From positions 558,001 through 622,000 of the forward strand of contig CP150548.1 of the NCBI GenBank assembly GCA_049487715.1: a DNA stretch of 64,000 nucleotides, given 5' to 3'. This document shows positions 19,972 to 29,429 of this stretch, piece by piece. The translations under genes were made by a program, and so were the position numbers. The notes under the pieces are model-generated. The model was not told the DNA's origin. It searched no databases and saw only the letters and a program-made list of their open reading frames with translations. Position 1 is the stretch's first letter. Each line of letters begins with the position of its first letter. Source of the DNA: Pycnococcus provasolii (taxonomy: Eukaryota; Chlorophyta; Pseudoscourfieldiophyceae; Pseudoscourfieldiales).

Positions 19972-22389
19972 ATGCAGATGGAGTCCGCTCATAACCACGT
20001 GCAGCTGACGCAAGTGAAGAAGGATGGCACGCCGAGACAGAGAGTCGTCAAGGCGCACAACGAAGTGCGCGTCTCAGCGCGAGGAAACTCGAAGAAATTG
20101 GGACTACTCGTAACACTCGAGCACGTCTCGTGCACATTACACGTGGGATGGCCTATCCTATGCGGATGGAGACAGGAAAAGACAGAACCCACCGTACGTC
20201 GGTGTGACTCTACACCTCTACCGTCGTCGCGACCTGCGATGGTGTTGGATGACGTGGAAAGTGCCACCAATGCCGTACCACCATCACCACCACCACCACC
20301 ACCATACCAGCAGCAGCAGCAGCAGCAAGGTTGTCTACGACTACGACAGCAGCAAATTCAGGTGCTGACAGACGTCACGGTGGCGTTCGAGCCGGGACAC
20401 CTCACCGCACTCCTCGGACCAAGTGGAAGTGGGAAAACGACACTGCTCGATGTCACGAGCGGGCGCAAGACGCGTGGTCGTGTTTCGGGTGCGATCCGAT
20501 TCTCTGGCGTCGTGCCCACGAACGCCCTTCTGAAGCGCGAGACGGCGTATGTCGAGCAAAGCGACACGCTCATTCCCGCACTCACAGTCACGGAAATGCT
20601 CATGTACCAGTCTGAATTGAAGCGAGGGACAAGCGAGGGACTGGGTCCGAAGCGCGAGCGCGTGAATGACCTGATGGAGCGCCTGGGATTGCTTGCATGT
20701 GCGTCAACAAAAATCGGGTCCTACCTCGATCGAGGGATTTCTGGTGGGCAGGCGCGACGCGTGAACATCGCCCTCGCTCTCGTCACTGATCCATCCGTCC
20801 TGTTTTTAGACGAGCCCACATCAGGTCTCGACTCCACGACGAGCTTCGAGGTCTGTGGCATACTGCGTGGGATTGCCGACGGCGGGCGTACTGTCATCTC
20901 TACGATCCACAGCCCAAGTGCGGAGGCATTCCGTCTCTTTGACGACGTCGCCCTTCTCGCACGTGGTGGACGGGTGGCGTACTTCGGCGCGGTGTCTCGG
21001 TCGCTGGACTTCGTGGAGGAGAAGTTGGCTGAGTCGCGACTGAGCAGTGAATGCAGCAATTCGAGCGACGTCGAAGACTTTGACGTCGTCGACGACGAAG
21101 AAAGCAATGGTAACAACGGACGGAGTCTCAGCAAGGCGCCGTCGAATGGGTCGCTAGGTCAGGTGAGCATTGCGGAGGTGCTGCTCGTCAGCGTCGCTGA
21201 CCGCGAGGCGGCGGATGCTCTCTGCGACGCGTACGCGACGTCAGCTCTCGCTACGTCCAACTTGCATCGGATCAAGGTGCTTCTAGGTGCCTTGCCCAAG
21301 GACAAGCAGGGCCTCGTCGCACTGTACGGCCGACGTGCGGCGAAGACTCTGCTGCGTGCCGAACAGGAGCTTATCATCAGCACATCGTCTTCCCCCTTTT
21401 CCATCATCATGGGCGACGGTGAGACAAGCGACCGATCAGACGCTCAATCGGACAGCTCGACTGGCACGTCAATCACCACCAGCACCAGCAACGTATCAGT
21501 GCGAAAAGTAGCCACCTCGCCATCCATCTGGCGCAAGACACGACGTCGCTTCTGTCAATTCTTTCGAAGGGAGACGCACACATCCAGCCTCACTGCCACG
21601 CGCGTCATGCTTAAGTACCGCATGTGGGCGAATCTGAAGGATGTTCGATGGGTTGCGGCGCGCTGCGCACCTCTGTTCTTTGCCTTTGTCGTCAGCAGCC
21701 TCTTCTACCAGAGTGCGACGGACGTCGACGCGCGTGGGCTGATGAACACGTCCGCCCTGCTCTTCATGGTGGCTGCACTACCAGCTTTGGCCGCGGGCGG
21801 TTACATGCCGAGCATTGTGGAGGAGCGCGGGCTGTTCTACCGCGAGCGTGCGGATGGGTGCTACAGCACGGGAGCTTATTTGATTTACAAGCTTCTCGAG
21901 GAGGGCGTGATGACGTGCGTGATGACAACGAGTTTCGCCGTGATCATATTCTATTCCGTGAATGCTCAGGGCAGTGTGCTGTACTTCATCCTCATGTGTC
22001 TCGTCACAGCTTTCGTGGGCGTAGTGCTCGCATACCTCGTGGCTGCACTTTGTCCCACCGCCAATGCCGCCAACACGGTGCTACCTGTGTACATAACGGT
22101 GCACCTGTTCGTGATTGGCCTGCTTCTCGATCCCCTGCCGGTGTACGCGAGGTGGTTCGCGGATGTGGCATTCCTGCGATACACGTGGCGTGGTCTCATG
22201 CTCAACCAGTTTGGTGAGGGTGGGATGAAGAACCCTTTGTTCGGTTTTGGTGGTATCTTGGAGTTCTATCATCTGGATGAGAGTGTGATGACTATGTGGG
22301 AGCAGCTTGGCATGGTTGGGGTTTTCTTTTTTTTCTACTTGATTGCGACGTATATGGCACTCGCATACGTACGCCACATCAAGAGATAG
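19972..22389 (+). CDS. ABCG-type half ABC transporter
   Basis: An 805-residue half-size transporter with nucleotide-binding domain first and membrane domain second. The Walker A is GPSGSGKTTLLD, the signature ISGGQARRVNIAL, the Walker B VLFLDEPTSGLD and the switch histidine lies in ISTIHSPS. About six membrane segments follow from RWVAARCAPLFFAFVVSSLF onward. LGLLVTLEHVSCTL is the usual first strand of an ABCG domain, which supports a start at 19972 or 19978 rather than the later ATG at 20239. Unusually, about 70 residues with polyproline and polyglutamine separate this strand from the rest of the domain. Half ABCGs dimerise and export lipids, sterols or other hydrophobic compounds; the substrate cannot be told. 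It converges on the thioredoxin gene. Confidence 0.92.
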   Translation: MQMESAHNHVQLTQVKKDGTPRQRVVKAHNEVRVSARGNSKKLGLLVTLEHVSCTLHVGWPILCGWRQEKTEPTVRRCDSTPLPSSRPAMVLDDVESATNAVPPSPPPPPPYQQQQQQQGCLRLRQQQIQVLTDVTVAFEPGHLTALLGPSGSGKTTLLDVTSGRKTRGRVSGAIRFSGVVPTNALLKRETAYVEQSDTLIPALTVTEMLMYQSELKRGTSEGLGPKRERVNDLMERLGLLACASTKIGSYLDRGISGGQARRVNIALALVTDPSVLFLDEPTSGLDSTTSFEVCGILRGIADGGRTVISTIHSPSAEAFRLFDDVALLARGGRVAYFGAVSRSLDFVEEKLAESRLSSECSNSSDVEDFDVVDDEESNGNNGRSLSKAPSNGSLGQVSIAEVLLVSVADREAADALCDAYATSALATSNLHRIKVLLGALPKDKQGLVALYGRRAAKTLLRAEQELIISTSSSPFSIIMGDGETSDRSDAQSDSSTGTSITTSTSNVSVRKVATSPSIWRKTRRRFCQFFRRETHTSSLTATRVMLKYRMWANLKDVRWVAARCAPLFFAFVVSSLFYQSATDVDARGLMNTSALLFMVAALPALAAGGYMPSIVEERGLFYRERADGCYSTGAYLIYKLLEEGVMTCVMTTSFAVIIFYSVNAQGSVLYFILMCLVTAFVGVVLAYLVAALCPTANAANTVLPVYITVHLFVIGLLLDPLPVYARWFADVAFLRYTWRGLMLNQFGEGGMKNPLFGFGGILEFYHLDESVMTMWEQLGMVGVFFFFYLIATYMALAYVRHIKR

Positions 22390-22546
22390 GAGATGAGGTG
22401 ATAGATTGTTATGTTTGGGGACTGGAAGGAAGGGAAGTGGGAGTTGTAGGGGAGAGACGTTCTATTTTTTTTTGTGTGAAAATCTCAATTCCTATTAGAT
22501 AGTATGTCAACTGCAGCAAACCTTTTTTCTTCCTTGTCGTAAAAGT

Positions 22547-22996
22547 CTAAGAGTTCTTCGCCAATTCAGCAAGAACGTCGTCCCACTTAGCCCCACGAAC
22601 TTCGCCAAGCTTTTCGCCGTTTTTGTAGAACATGAACGTCGGCGCCACCTTGATCCCAACCTCCTTCGCCTTCTCCTTGTTGTCGGCATTGCAGTTGAAC
22701 CGCAGGAAGGTTGTGTTAGGCGTTTCGGTAGCGAGCGCCTCGTACTTCGGGTAGAGCACCTTGCACGGTCCACACCAGTCGGTGTAGAAGTCGACGATGA
22801 CGAGTCGGTCCGCGGGCGCGCCGTCGACGATTTCCGCCCACGTGTCTCCGCCGACGTCCGCGACGACGCCTGAGATGACTGACGATCCGGCGCAGATTGG
22901 GCTTGTACGTCCAGCGGCGCGCACGGCACGCGTCTCTCTCACGCGCACGGGAGTCCTGTGCGGGAACACGCGTTGGCGGTTGGCGGAGGCGAGCAT
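22547..22996 (-). CDS. TRXF: Thioredoxin f-type, plastid targeted
   Basis: A 149-residue thioredoxin. Residues 1-40 are rich in Arg, Ala, Ser and Thr and look like a transit peptide. The active site WCGPC is at 74-78 and the cis-proline is in VAPTF near 119. A third cysteine in the motif NCNADNKEKAKEVGI (residue 102) and the ending GAKWDDVLAEL are features of thioredoxin f rather than m, x or y. Thioredoxin f receives electrons from ferredoxin-thioredoxin reductase and activates Calvin-cycle enzymes such as fructose bisphosphatase in the light. It is divergent from a glutaredoxin gene 472 bp away. Confidence 0.93.
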   Translation of the reverse strand: MLASANRQRVFPHRTPVRVRETRAVRAAGRTSPICAGSSVISGVVADVGGDTWAEIVDGAPADRLVIVDFYTDWCGPCKVLYPKYEALATETPNTTFLRFNCNADNKEKAKEVGIKVAPTFMFYKNGEKLGEVRGAKWDDVLAELAKNS

Positions 22997-23468
22997 GGCA
23001 AGATACGGAAAGGGAAGCGGGGAGGAGGGGGTGAGTCAGACTGGGAGTCGTCCGCCTTTTTTTTCTGTTTCTTTTTCTTTTTTCGCTCAGAATTCTTTCT
23101 CGGGGAGGGATGAGATTTTACAATTCCCCTTTAGGGTACCTCGAGCCTCGACGAGGAGGTCATCAGATATCTCCCTCCCTCCCCCAGAAATCAGAAATCT
23201 CGGGACCCCCTCCCGGTTCTCCCTCCTCACATGCAAGGACGTAGGGTACCCGGTATCCCCCATGCCAGTTTTAGAAAATCGCCTGGTGTGGTTACTGTAC
23301 ATCGCTTTTCCTCCTTAGGGTTAGGGTTAGGGTTAGGGTTAGGCTCCCCGCTCCTCCGTTCTTCTCCTTCGCTTGCGTGCAGTGCAACCAGCCGTCGGTG
23401 CCCTATCCTCCACTCCACCACTACTCCAGCACACACAAACAAGCAAACGAACAAACACGAACATCGCG
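22997..23468. promoter_or_regulatory. Divergent promoter region, thioredoxin f / GrxB-like gene
   Basis: This 472-bp region lies between two redox genes in head-to-head orientation. It holds a T-rich stretch near 23055-23080, a C-rich block near 23165-23225 and a TTAGGG tract at 23315-23343. A shared promoter is inferred from spacing only. Confidence 0.5.
23315..23343. repeat. Interstitial telomere-like tract (TTAGGG)n
   Basis: Nearly five perfect TTAGGG units, about 125 bp upstream of the GrxB-like start codon. Orientation is opposite to the tract at 7948-7972. Confidence 0.9.
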
Positions 23469-24411
23469 ATGATGATCAACGCGACTGCTCGCACACGTGC
23501 CGCAGCGCAACCGCGACGGACGGCGATCCGACCGACGGCCAGCGCTAACAACGCGCATGTGCTTGCGACGCGCGTCGTGCCGCCAGTGCTCCCTAAGATC
23601 TTCGTATATGATCACTGCCCGTTTTGCGTTCGCGTACGCATCGCGCTCGGTATCAAAAACGTCAAGCACGAACTGATCTTTTTGGCTAACGACGACGTGG
23701 TGCGTGACTTCTTTCATATGACACGCTTGCAACAGAGAAACACACAAAAAGATGCTGACACTCCCTCTTGACCCACACACACACACACACAAAAAAAAAA
23801 ACAGGCTACGCCCACGAGCCTTGTGGGAAAGAAGGTTGCACCTATCATGCTCATCCCTGGTCAACTGGTCATGAACGAGAGCTTGGACATCGTCAAGTAC
23901 TTTGACGAGCGGCCAGAGTACGGCCCCACGGATGCCATCAAGCCGAAGTCCGACCGAGAGGACATCAAGGCTTGGCAGAAGAAAGTGCAGACGCTCCTTC
24001 GCCTACTCCACCGTCCTCGCTACATGCTGAGCCCGGGCTTTCCGGAGTTCCAGCAGGCGGACAGCCGTGACTACTTCGTTGCCGGGCATCAGCTGCCCGC
24101 CGTACGAGAAGGCTGACTGGAAGGCGAACCTGAGCCTCGACCAGAAGTGGACGCTCTACAAGCAGGCGTACGAGAGCACCCCAGAGCTCCTGCCTGACCT
24201 CAACGCCGCGCTGTGGGAGCTCGAGCAGCTCATATACTCGGAGTACTGTTGCACGGAGGGCGGCATTTCCATGGACGATATTGACCTCGCCGCGCGCCTG
24301 CGTTCTGTTACGCTCGTGCGTGGCGCGCAGTTCGGCCCAAAGACGGTCGCGTATCTGAAGAACATCGAGAAGCTTGCGGATATTCCCATGTACTTCAAAA
24401 TGGCACTTTGA
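23469..24411 (+). CDS. GrxB-like glutaredoxin (GST fold), two exons, one-base frameshift
   Basis: Exon 1 is 23469-23699 and exon 2 is 23805-24411, with a 105-bp intron (donor GTGCGT, acceptor ACAG). The splice gives FLANDDVATPTSLVGKK, matching E. coli Grx2 (GrxB). The first 45 residues look like an organelle-targeting peptide, and the active site CPFC sits in FVYDHCPFCVRVRIALGIKN. The C-terminal all-helical half follows in exon 2, but the frame breaks. Frame one ends at a TGA at 24114, while the protein clearly continues in the next frame with PPYEKADWKANLSLDQKW. One extra C in the run at 24096-24098 explains this; without it the product would be 278 residues. Either an assembly error or a real inactivating mutation. 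Role: glutathione-dependent thiol-disulfide exchange. Confidence 0.85.
23773..23803. repeat. CA dinucleotide repeat plus A-run in the GrxB-like intron
   Basis: An alternating CA tract followed by 11 A bases immediately precedes the ACAG acceptor of this intron. It takes the place of a classic polypyrimidine tract. Confidence 0.8.
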
Positions 24412-24968
24412 GACAAAATGTTACGAAGTTAGATGAGAGCGAAGACAAAGTACAGTATACCCAAACCACACACTGAAAACCTTAAAAGCACATAAAGCTA
24501 AGTTTACTTATCGTGGGAATGTCATGTGACGCGTGACGTGATACGTGACCAGTCAAAAGACGCGAAATGCAAGTCGGCAAGAGAAGAAATGAAACATGCA
24601 AGGGGAGAGATTGAGACCACCAAGACAAGGTGCTGTGACCATATGGTGGGCAGGTGGGAGACAGTGGCGCCGGCGAAACGTTTTTCGCGAAGGCCACCAC
24701 ATACAGTATGACCACCCTAACCTAAAGGTTATAACACCTGACCGGTAGACGGTAAAGACAATAAGACGGTATGTAAGACGGTAGACGGTGGTGGTACAAA
24801 ACACGCCCCGTTCGTCCTGTCACCTGTCCCGTGGCGCCACGTGTTTGGTGGAACCTCCCAGTCCCAGACCTCCCTCCTGTCAGCCTGTTGTGCTCTTTGC
24901 CCCGCTTTCAAACCAACTCGGCGGTGCCGTTCGCCGTGGGCCTCTTCCCTTCCCTTCGCCCGCGCGCC
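24412..24968. other. Intergenic region upstream of the secreted-protein gene
   Basis: This 557-bp region follows the GrxB-like gene and precedes the likely start of the large secreted protein. GACGGTA-type words recur near 24748-24790. The upstream part of the long open frame (from 24831) begins at a GTG and is taken as untranslated. No RNA gene or second frame was seen. Confidence 0.45.
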
Positions 24969-27900
24969 ATGTCCACCTCAGCTCGGCTCCTGCTGCCGCT
25001 GCTCCTGCTCCTGTCGTGCGACTGGAACACGACGAGTACCACGAAATACAACTCCTTAACAACGACAAGCAGAACAAGGGGGGCTGACGCTGCACAGCCA
25101 CCTCGTCGCAGGTGGTTTGACGACGACGTTGACGACGCTCAAGATGAAGAGAAAGCTACCGAGAAGCAGGACGCGGTAACTGTGGTTACGACGACTACGA
25201 CTACGACTACGACGACTACGACAACAGCTACCACGACCACGACCACGACCACATCAACCACCACGCTAATACCAAAAGTGCTTGAGAAGGAAGAGGATGC
25301 GAAACAGGAGCAGGAGGAAGAAGAGGAGATGACGGTGCAAGTTTCAGGTGGTATCGTGACAAAAGCTCCGGTAGCTGTCTTCGATAGGCCAGCTTCAGAT
25401 GCACCAGCACCAATTGAAAGCAGCAGGGGAAACGACGAGAGCAACTCTTCGACTGAGTTGAACAATCAGTCAAATAGTGAAAACAGCAAGCCGCCGCGAC
25501 GCGTGCTCACTGACGCGCCACCGCAAGAGCAGCAGGACTCCTTGCCTTCTGTGCCGTCCAGGCGGGAGGTTGATGCGATGGATCGTGTGGACGCCGAGCG
25601 TGCGAGAACACGAAACCTCCCCTCAAACACAGCACATGGAGATGAAGCGGGTACAACCTCAGTCGAACACAACGTCAGCACGCCGTCGGAACAAAACACG
25701 GCAGGCGACCACAACGACAGCGAAGACGATGGCGCGATAGCGTGGAATTTCGGTACCGACGGAGACGCTGGAACCGAGTCTCGGCGACGACGCGCCCTGC
25801 TCTTCACCATGTCCGTTTCTGGCGACAACACCGCATTCGCAGGCTTCGCGGCGGGTCCAGAGCGCTACCATGACCCTCGAACTGGCCCTGAAGTTACGCA
25901 GGCGCGCTTCGCGGGAAATACTCACGTTGTGCGCGCGGGCAATTACTGGAGGGCAAGCCGTGCAAATCGTGGCGTGTCTGCGCGTGCGCAGAAGGCGAGG
26001 CTTTCGGCAACGGGTGCGCTAGGAAATGTCGGGGCCACGAGCGGCGAGGGCGTGCTTGGGCAGCACGGCCGCGTTGGTATCAATCAGCATGACCGCGCGG
26101 GCGTGAACAAGGCACACGCGTGGCACGACCCACCTCATCGTCCAACCCGCTGCGGGCCTGGCGCTGGCGCTGGATCATGCATCGTTGACACGGAGGTGAG
26201 CCGCGCGTCAAGCCCAGCGCGTGGAACGCCCGACCCGCATGTCACCAACGGACGGCAGCCTTACGTGACTGGAGTCACGTCCTACACGCCCAATAGAAGG
26301 TTTGAACACCATGCCTACCGATCAAAGTGGCGCGTGAGCTCGATGACGATCCCAAGCGTGGTGACGACGGACATTACCGTCTACACGATCGGGCAGGAGG
26401 AGTTAACGGTGGGCGACAAGGTGTACTTCGAGGGTATCAGAGGCGGCACACCACAGAGTGGCTACCTTCCTGCAACTCTGATGAAGGCCAAACCTGAGGA
26501 TGACTTCAACTGCGGGGAGGTGACGCGAAGCGCGAACACAGATCAGCGTGTGCGTGCGCTCGAGTCATGTGCGAACGAATTTACCGTCACGGGCACGGGC
26601 ACGGGAGGTACGGATTACCGCAGCTTTACGATCAATTTCTGGAGTAAGCATAGCGTGAGTTCCGACGCTTCTGCTGCAGCTTACGCGACGCGCATCCTTG
26701 ACTTTAGTGGCGCGACCGTGCATCGAGCGCGAACGACGACACGCGCGAATCCAGAGCCGGTGGTAAGTGAGCATGGATGGGCTTACGAAAGCAGCGACCG
26801 CGTCTACATGATGGTGACATTTTCGACGCCAGTTGTGGTTACAGGTTCGCCTCGTCTTCGTCTTCACACCGGCCATCACTTCGAGGTTGGCGCCGCCGAC
26901 GCATATGCTCTTTTTGCCGGTGGTGGCTACGGCGAGTCGAAAAAATTCTGGAAGAACAACGCGCCAAATCCGCTAAAGAGCGAGCGGAGTGATATCAATA
27001 GCTACCACGCGCAGGTGTATGAGCTGGCCAACGGCGCGTGCACGACCCGCCGCAGCTGGGTGTGCGACGGTGTTGCGGACCAGGATACACCCGCAACGGA
27101 TAGCGATAGCTGCATGGCTTGGGCGAAAGTAAATCCCACCACGCCGCTGACTGGCACGCCGAAGTTGTGGTGCACGGCAACTAACACACCCGCTGGCTGC
27201 GAGACACGCATCACAACGCCGCCTGCTACGGGCACTCCATACATTCACGCGGGATCGTCCGATGAAGCTTGCGACGACGATGGGTCCATAACGCGCACGA
27301 CAGATGCTCGCGTTCGCACGCGTGGATGCCATGATTTCAAGGTGGGAGATCTCGTTATTATCGAGGGAGCCACGGGGGTGCACAGCGATCTCGTTAATAA
27401 AATGCACACCGTAGGGAAGGTCGGATGCCAGGCTCAATCGACACTTGGAACGGGTGGTTCGTGTGCATGCAACGACGAGTTTTCCATGGAACCACCACTT
27501 AATCTGCTCAACCAAGCGAGCTGCACCGGGTACCCGACATGCGAATTTAATGCAGGTACGGCGGTCGTTGGACGAGTGAATATCGGCTCGCGTTGCAGAA
27601 GTCATGGATTGGCAAACGCAGCCCAGCACGGCGATCGCTACTGCACATTTTCAGCGAACGATAGGTACATGCAAGGGGATGCTCTGCTAACGCAGGGTAG
27701 TGCGCTGAACACCGACGCGGCTGGGGCTTCTGTGACGGAGGCGTACTCTCCACTCACGCATCTACCCCTGTCGAATTACGCCGGTACGTCTGTTACCTAC
27801 ACAGCGCAGCTGGGAGCCCTGGAGCTTACGGGAGGCGGAGAGGACGGGTGGGGATCGCAGACGGGGCGACGACACAGTGCGGGTGGAGCATCGTTCGCAT

Positions 27901-29390
27901 TTCGCGCTGACTCCAATGGCGGCAGTATCCCAACTCTCCGGCGTGAAGAGCAGTTTCCTGAGGAGCGACGCGAGCAAAGTATGGACAACACGCTGGTGTT
28001 TGAGTACATCGTAGCGAGCGATGGGCGCACCGCAGGTTCTAATCCACCAGCTGGACCGGACACATACAATCAAAACTCGCCATCGACATCTGCAGGCCAG
28101 ACGCATCTTACCCGCAAGTTGGACTACAGCTCGAGCGCGGCGCTGGAACTCAACGGAGGCACCATCAGCCGCGCCTGTCCATTCACGTATCTCGTGGAAT
28201 CTGGTGAAGTTACCGCCAATGGCCTGAAACTGAAGGTTATTGGCCAGCATGGACTCACACCTGGCGAGTACGCGCGCATCGAGGATGCTGGTGGAACGCA
28301 CCGTTTCAAGCTGAATGGAGTTCACGAAGTTCTGGGAGTGTATACGAACAACGGTGCCGCTAATCCAGCGATTCCCGGTAGCACGAAGGTAGCATTCTCG
28401 GATCCAGCAGGAACAGTGGCCCCGCCATTTGACAGGCAGGGAACTCAGGCTGCGGCGCACGGCGACTCGTATCTTCTACTTCCAACACCAACGGGATTGA
28501 GCATAGGCGCACTTGGTACTGGTTCTGTCGTGGCTGGCAAGACGATTGTTCGTCGATATTATAATCCTAGGGAAGGTGGACATCTGTCATGCACCTTCGC
28601 TGCCGCGCGACTGGATCTGCCAAAGCCAGGTGACAAATTAAATCCTAAGTCTGCAGACGCAGCACCGACTCACGAGCGCGAGGCAAATCCTCACATTGGA
28701 GCTGTGGGCTCGCTCTCGTATCATAAAACTTTGGTGATTGGGAGGGCTCACGTGATTTACGTCACCGCGAATGCGGTGGATGGAAGCTATGGCTACAACT
28801 CCGGTGCTCTTGGCTCGAACACGGTCCCAGACGTGATTGACGTGAAGGTGGTATTTTCTGAACCAGTCGTTCCAGAATGTGGATCAACGAACGGGGAGTG
28901 GTTGAATGTGCAGCATCTCAGCGGACTGTACTACTTCGTATGCCCAAGCATTCAGCTGGCTCTACGGACGCGTGAGAACACGAATGATGCAACCGGCACT
29001 CCATTGAACACTGCACACCCTAACTATGATACCACCAAAGGAACTGCGGGAACGGAGATTTTCCCCACCGGATATCTCATGTACCCCCCAGTATTAGATC
29101 GACCAATTGCTAGCGATACACTCGTGTTTCGTTACGTCCTGCGAAGGCAGGACATTACGCCTCGCTTGAACTATGTAAATCAGGACGCCCTGAGAGTCAC
29201 CGGAACAAGCAGTATTCGAAGATCTACCGACAATCAGCTTGCCGGGATACGCTTGCCTCCGACACATTACGAAACGGGCAACATCTACACCGACGCTGCT
29301 GCGCCACTTAATCGACACACGGCCCAAAACGCGGATCATCCGCTTAGCTTAGGGGGCATGCGACGATTGGACATATCGGCCAACTTCTGA
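24969..29390 (+). CDS. Large secreted modular protein with repeated beta-type modules
   Basis: A 1473-residue protein that I cannot name. The ATG at 24969 gives a signal peptide (STSARLLLPLLLLLSC). Residues 60-350 are low complexity, with a threonine run encoded by ACG/ACT/ACC triplets and a dibasic RRRR site near 271 that could be cleaved. Three modules share the pattern HGL-x-GD-x-V-x-I-E-G ... LNGVHxV: near 462 (ELTVGDKVYFEGI), 777 (DFKVGDLVIIEGATG) and 1074 (GLTPGEYARIEDAGG). Two copies of another module pair a VTFSTPVVVTG or VVFSEPVVPE strand with DTLVFRYVL and LDYSSSAALELNGGTI segments, near 600-1066 and 1290-1410. Similar modules occur in microbial and algal surface proteins. No membrane anchor is seen at the end. 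A cell-surface or matrix adhesin is inferred, not shown. Confidence 0.75.
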   Translation: MSTSARLLLPLLLLLSCDWNTTSTTKYNSLTTTSRTRGADAAQPPRRRWFDDDVDDAQDEEKATEKQDAVTVVTTTTTTTTTTTTTATTTTTTTTSTTTLIPKVLEKEEDAKQEQEEEEEMTVQVSGGIVTKAPVAVFDRPASDAPAPIESSRGNDESNSSTELNNQSNSENSKPPRRVLTDAPPQEQQDSLPSVPSRREVDAMDRVDAERARTRNLPSNTAHGDEAGTTSVEHNVSTPSEQNTAGDHNDSEDDGAIAWNFGTDGDAGTESRRRRALLFTMSVSGDNTAFAGFAAGPERYHDPRTGPEVTQARFAGNTHVVRAGNYWRASRANRGVSARAQKARLSATGALGNVGATSGEGVLGQHGRVGINQHDRAGVNKAHAWHDPPHRPTRCGPGAGAGSCIVDTEVSRASSPARGTPDPHVTNGRQPYVTGVTSYTPNRRFEHHAYRSKWRVSSMTIPSVVTTDITVYTIGQEELTVGDKVYFEGIRGGTPQSGYLPATLMKAKPEDDFNCGEVTRSANTDQRVRALESCANEFTVTGTGTGGTDYRSFTINFWSKHSVSSDASAAAYATRILDFSGATVHRARTTTRANPEPVVSEHGWAYESSDRVYMMVTFSTPVVVTGSPRLRLHTGHHFEVGAADAYALFAGGGYGESKKFWKNNAPNPLKSERSDINSYHAQVYELANGACTTRRSWVCDGVADQDTPATDSDSCMAWAKVNPTTPLTGTPKLWCTATNTPAGCETRITTPPATGTPYIHAGSSDEACDDDGSITRTTDARVRTRGCHDFKVGDLVIIEGATGVHSDLVNKMHTVGKVGCQAQSTLGTGGSCACNDEFSMEPPLNLLNQASCTGYPTCEFNAGTAVVGRVNIGSRCRSHGLANAAQHGDRYCTFSANDRYMQGDALLTQGSALNTDAAGASVTEAYSPLTHLPLSNYAGTSVTYTAQLGALELTGGGEDGWGSQTGRRHSAGGASFAFRADSNGGSIPTLRREEQFPEERREQSMDNTLVFEYIVASDGRTAGSNPPAGPDTYNQNSPSTSAGQTHLTRKLDYSSSAALELNGGTISRACPFTYLVESGEVTANGLKLKVIGQHGLTPGEYARIEDAGGTHRFKLNGVHEVLGVYTNNGAANPAIPGSTKVAFSDPAGTVAPPFDRQGTQAAAHGDSYLLLPTPTGLSIGALGTGSVVAGKTIVRRYYNPREGGHLSCTFAAARLDLPKPGDKLNPKSADAAPTHEREANPHIGAVGSLSYHKTLVIGRAHVIYVTANAVDGSYGYNSGALGSNTVPDVIDVKVVFSEPVVPECGSTNGEWLNVQHLSGLYYFVCPSIQLALRTRENTNDATGTPLNTAHPNYDTTKGTAGTEIFPTGYLMYPPVLDRPIASDTLVFRYVLRRQDITPRLNYVNQDALRVTGTSSIRRSTDNQLAGIRLPPTHYETGNIYTDAAAPLNRHTAQNADHPLSLGGMRRLDISANF

Positions 29391-29429
29391 GTCAATCATC
29401 ATCTTCGTTTAATGTAACCTTTACTCTTC
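29391..29429. terminator. 39-bp convergent gene end with shared poly(A) zone
   Basis: The stop codons of two convergent genes lie 39 bp apart. TGTAA at 29413-29417 is a candidate signal for the plus-strand gene. The transcripts must overlap because cleavage sites lie beyond the opposite stop codon. Confidence 0.5.

Noticed and set aside
19941-19977. 37-nt intron just before the ABCG start codon
   Set aside because: GTAAGT and GCAG fit, but upstream frames do not join in phase and the size is very small; left as a possible leader intron only.
7948-23343. Chromosome end or telomere junction
   Set aside because: The TTAGGG tracts are under five units and single-copy genes continue on both sides.
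3903-24411. Metabolic gene cluster (ACL, GCVT, TRXF, GrxB-like)
   Set aside because: The genes belong to different pathways and compartments and are interrupted by unrelated genes; no sign of co-transfer.
24831-24968. 46-codon extension before the secreted protein
   Set aside because: It starts at GTG and would bury the clear signal peptide that begins at 24969.
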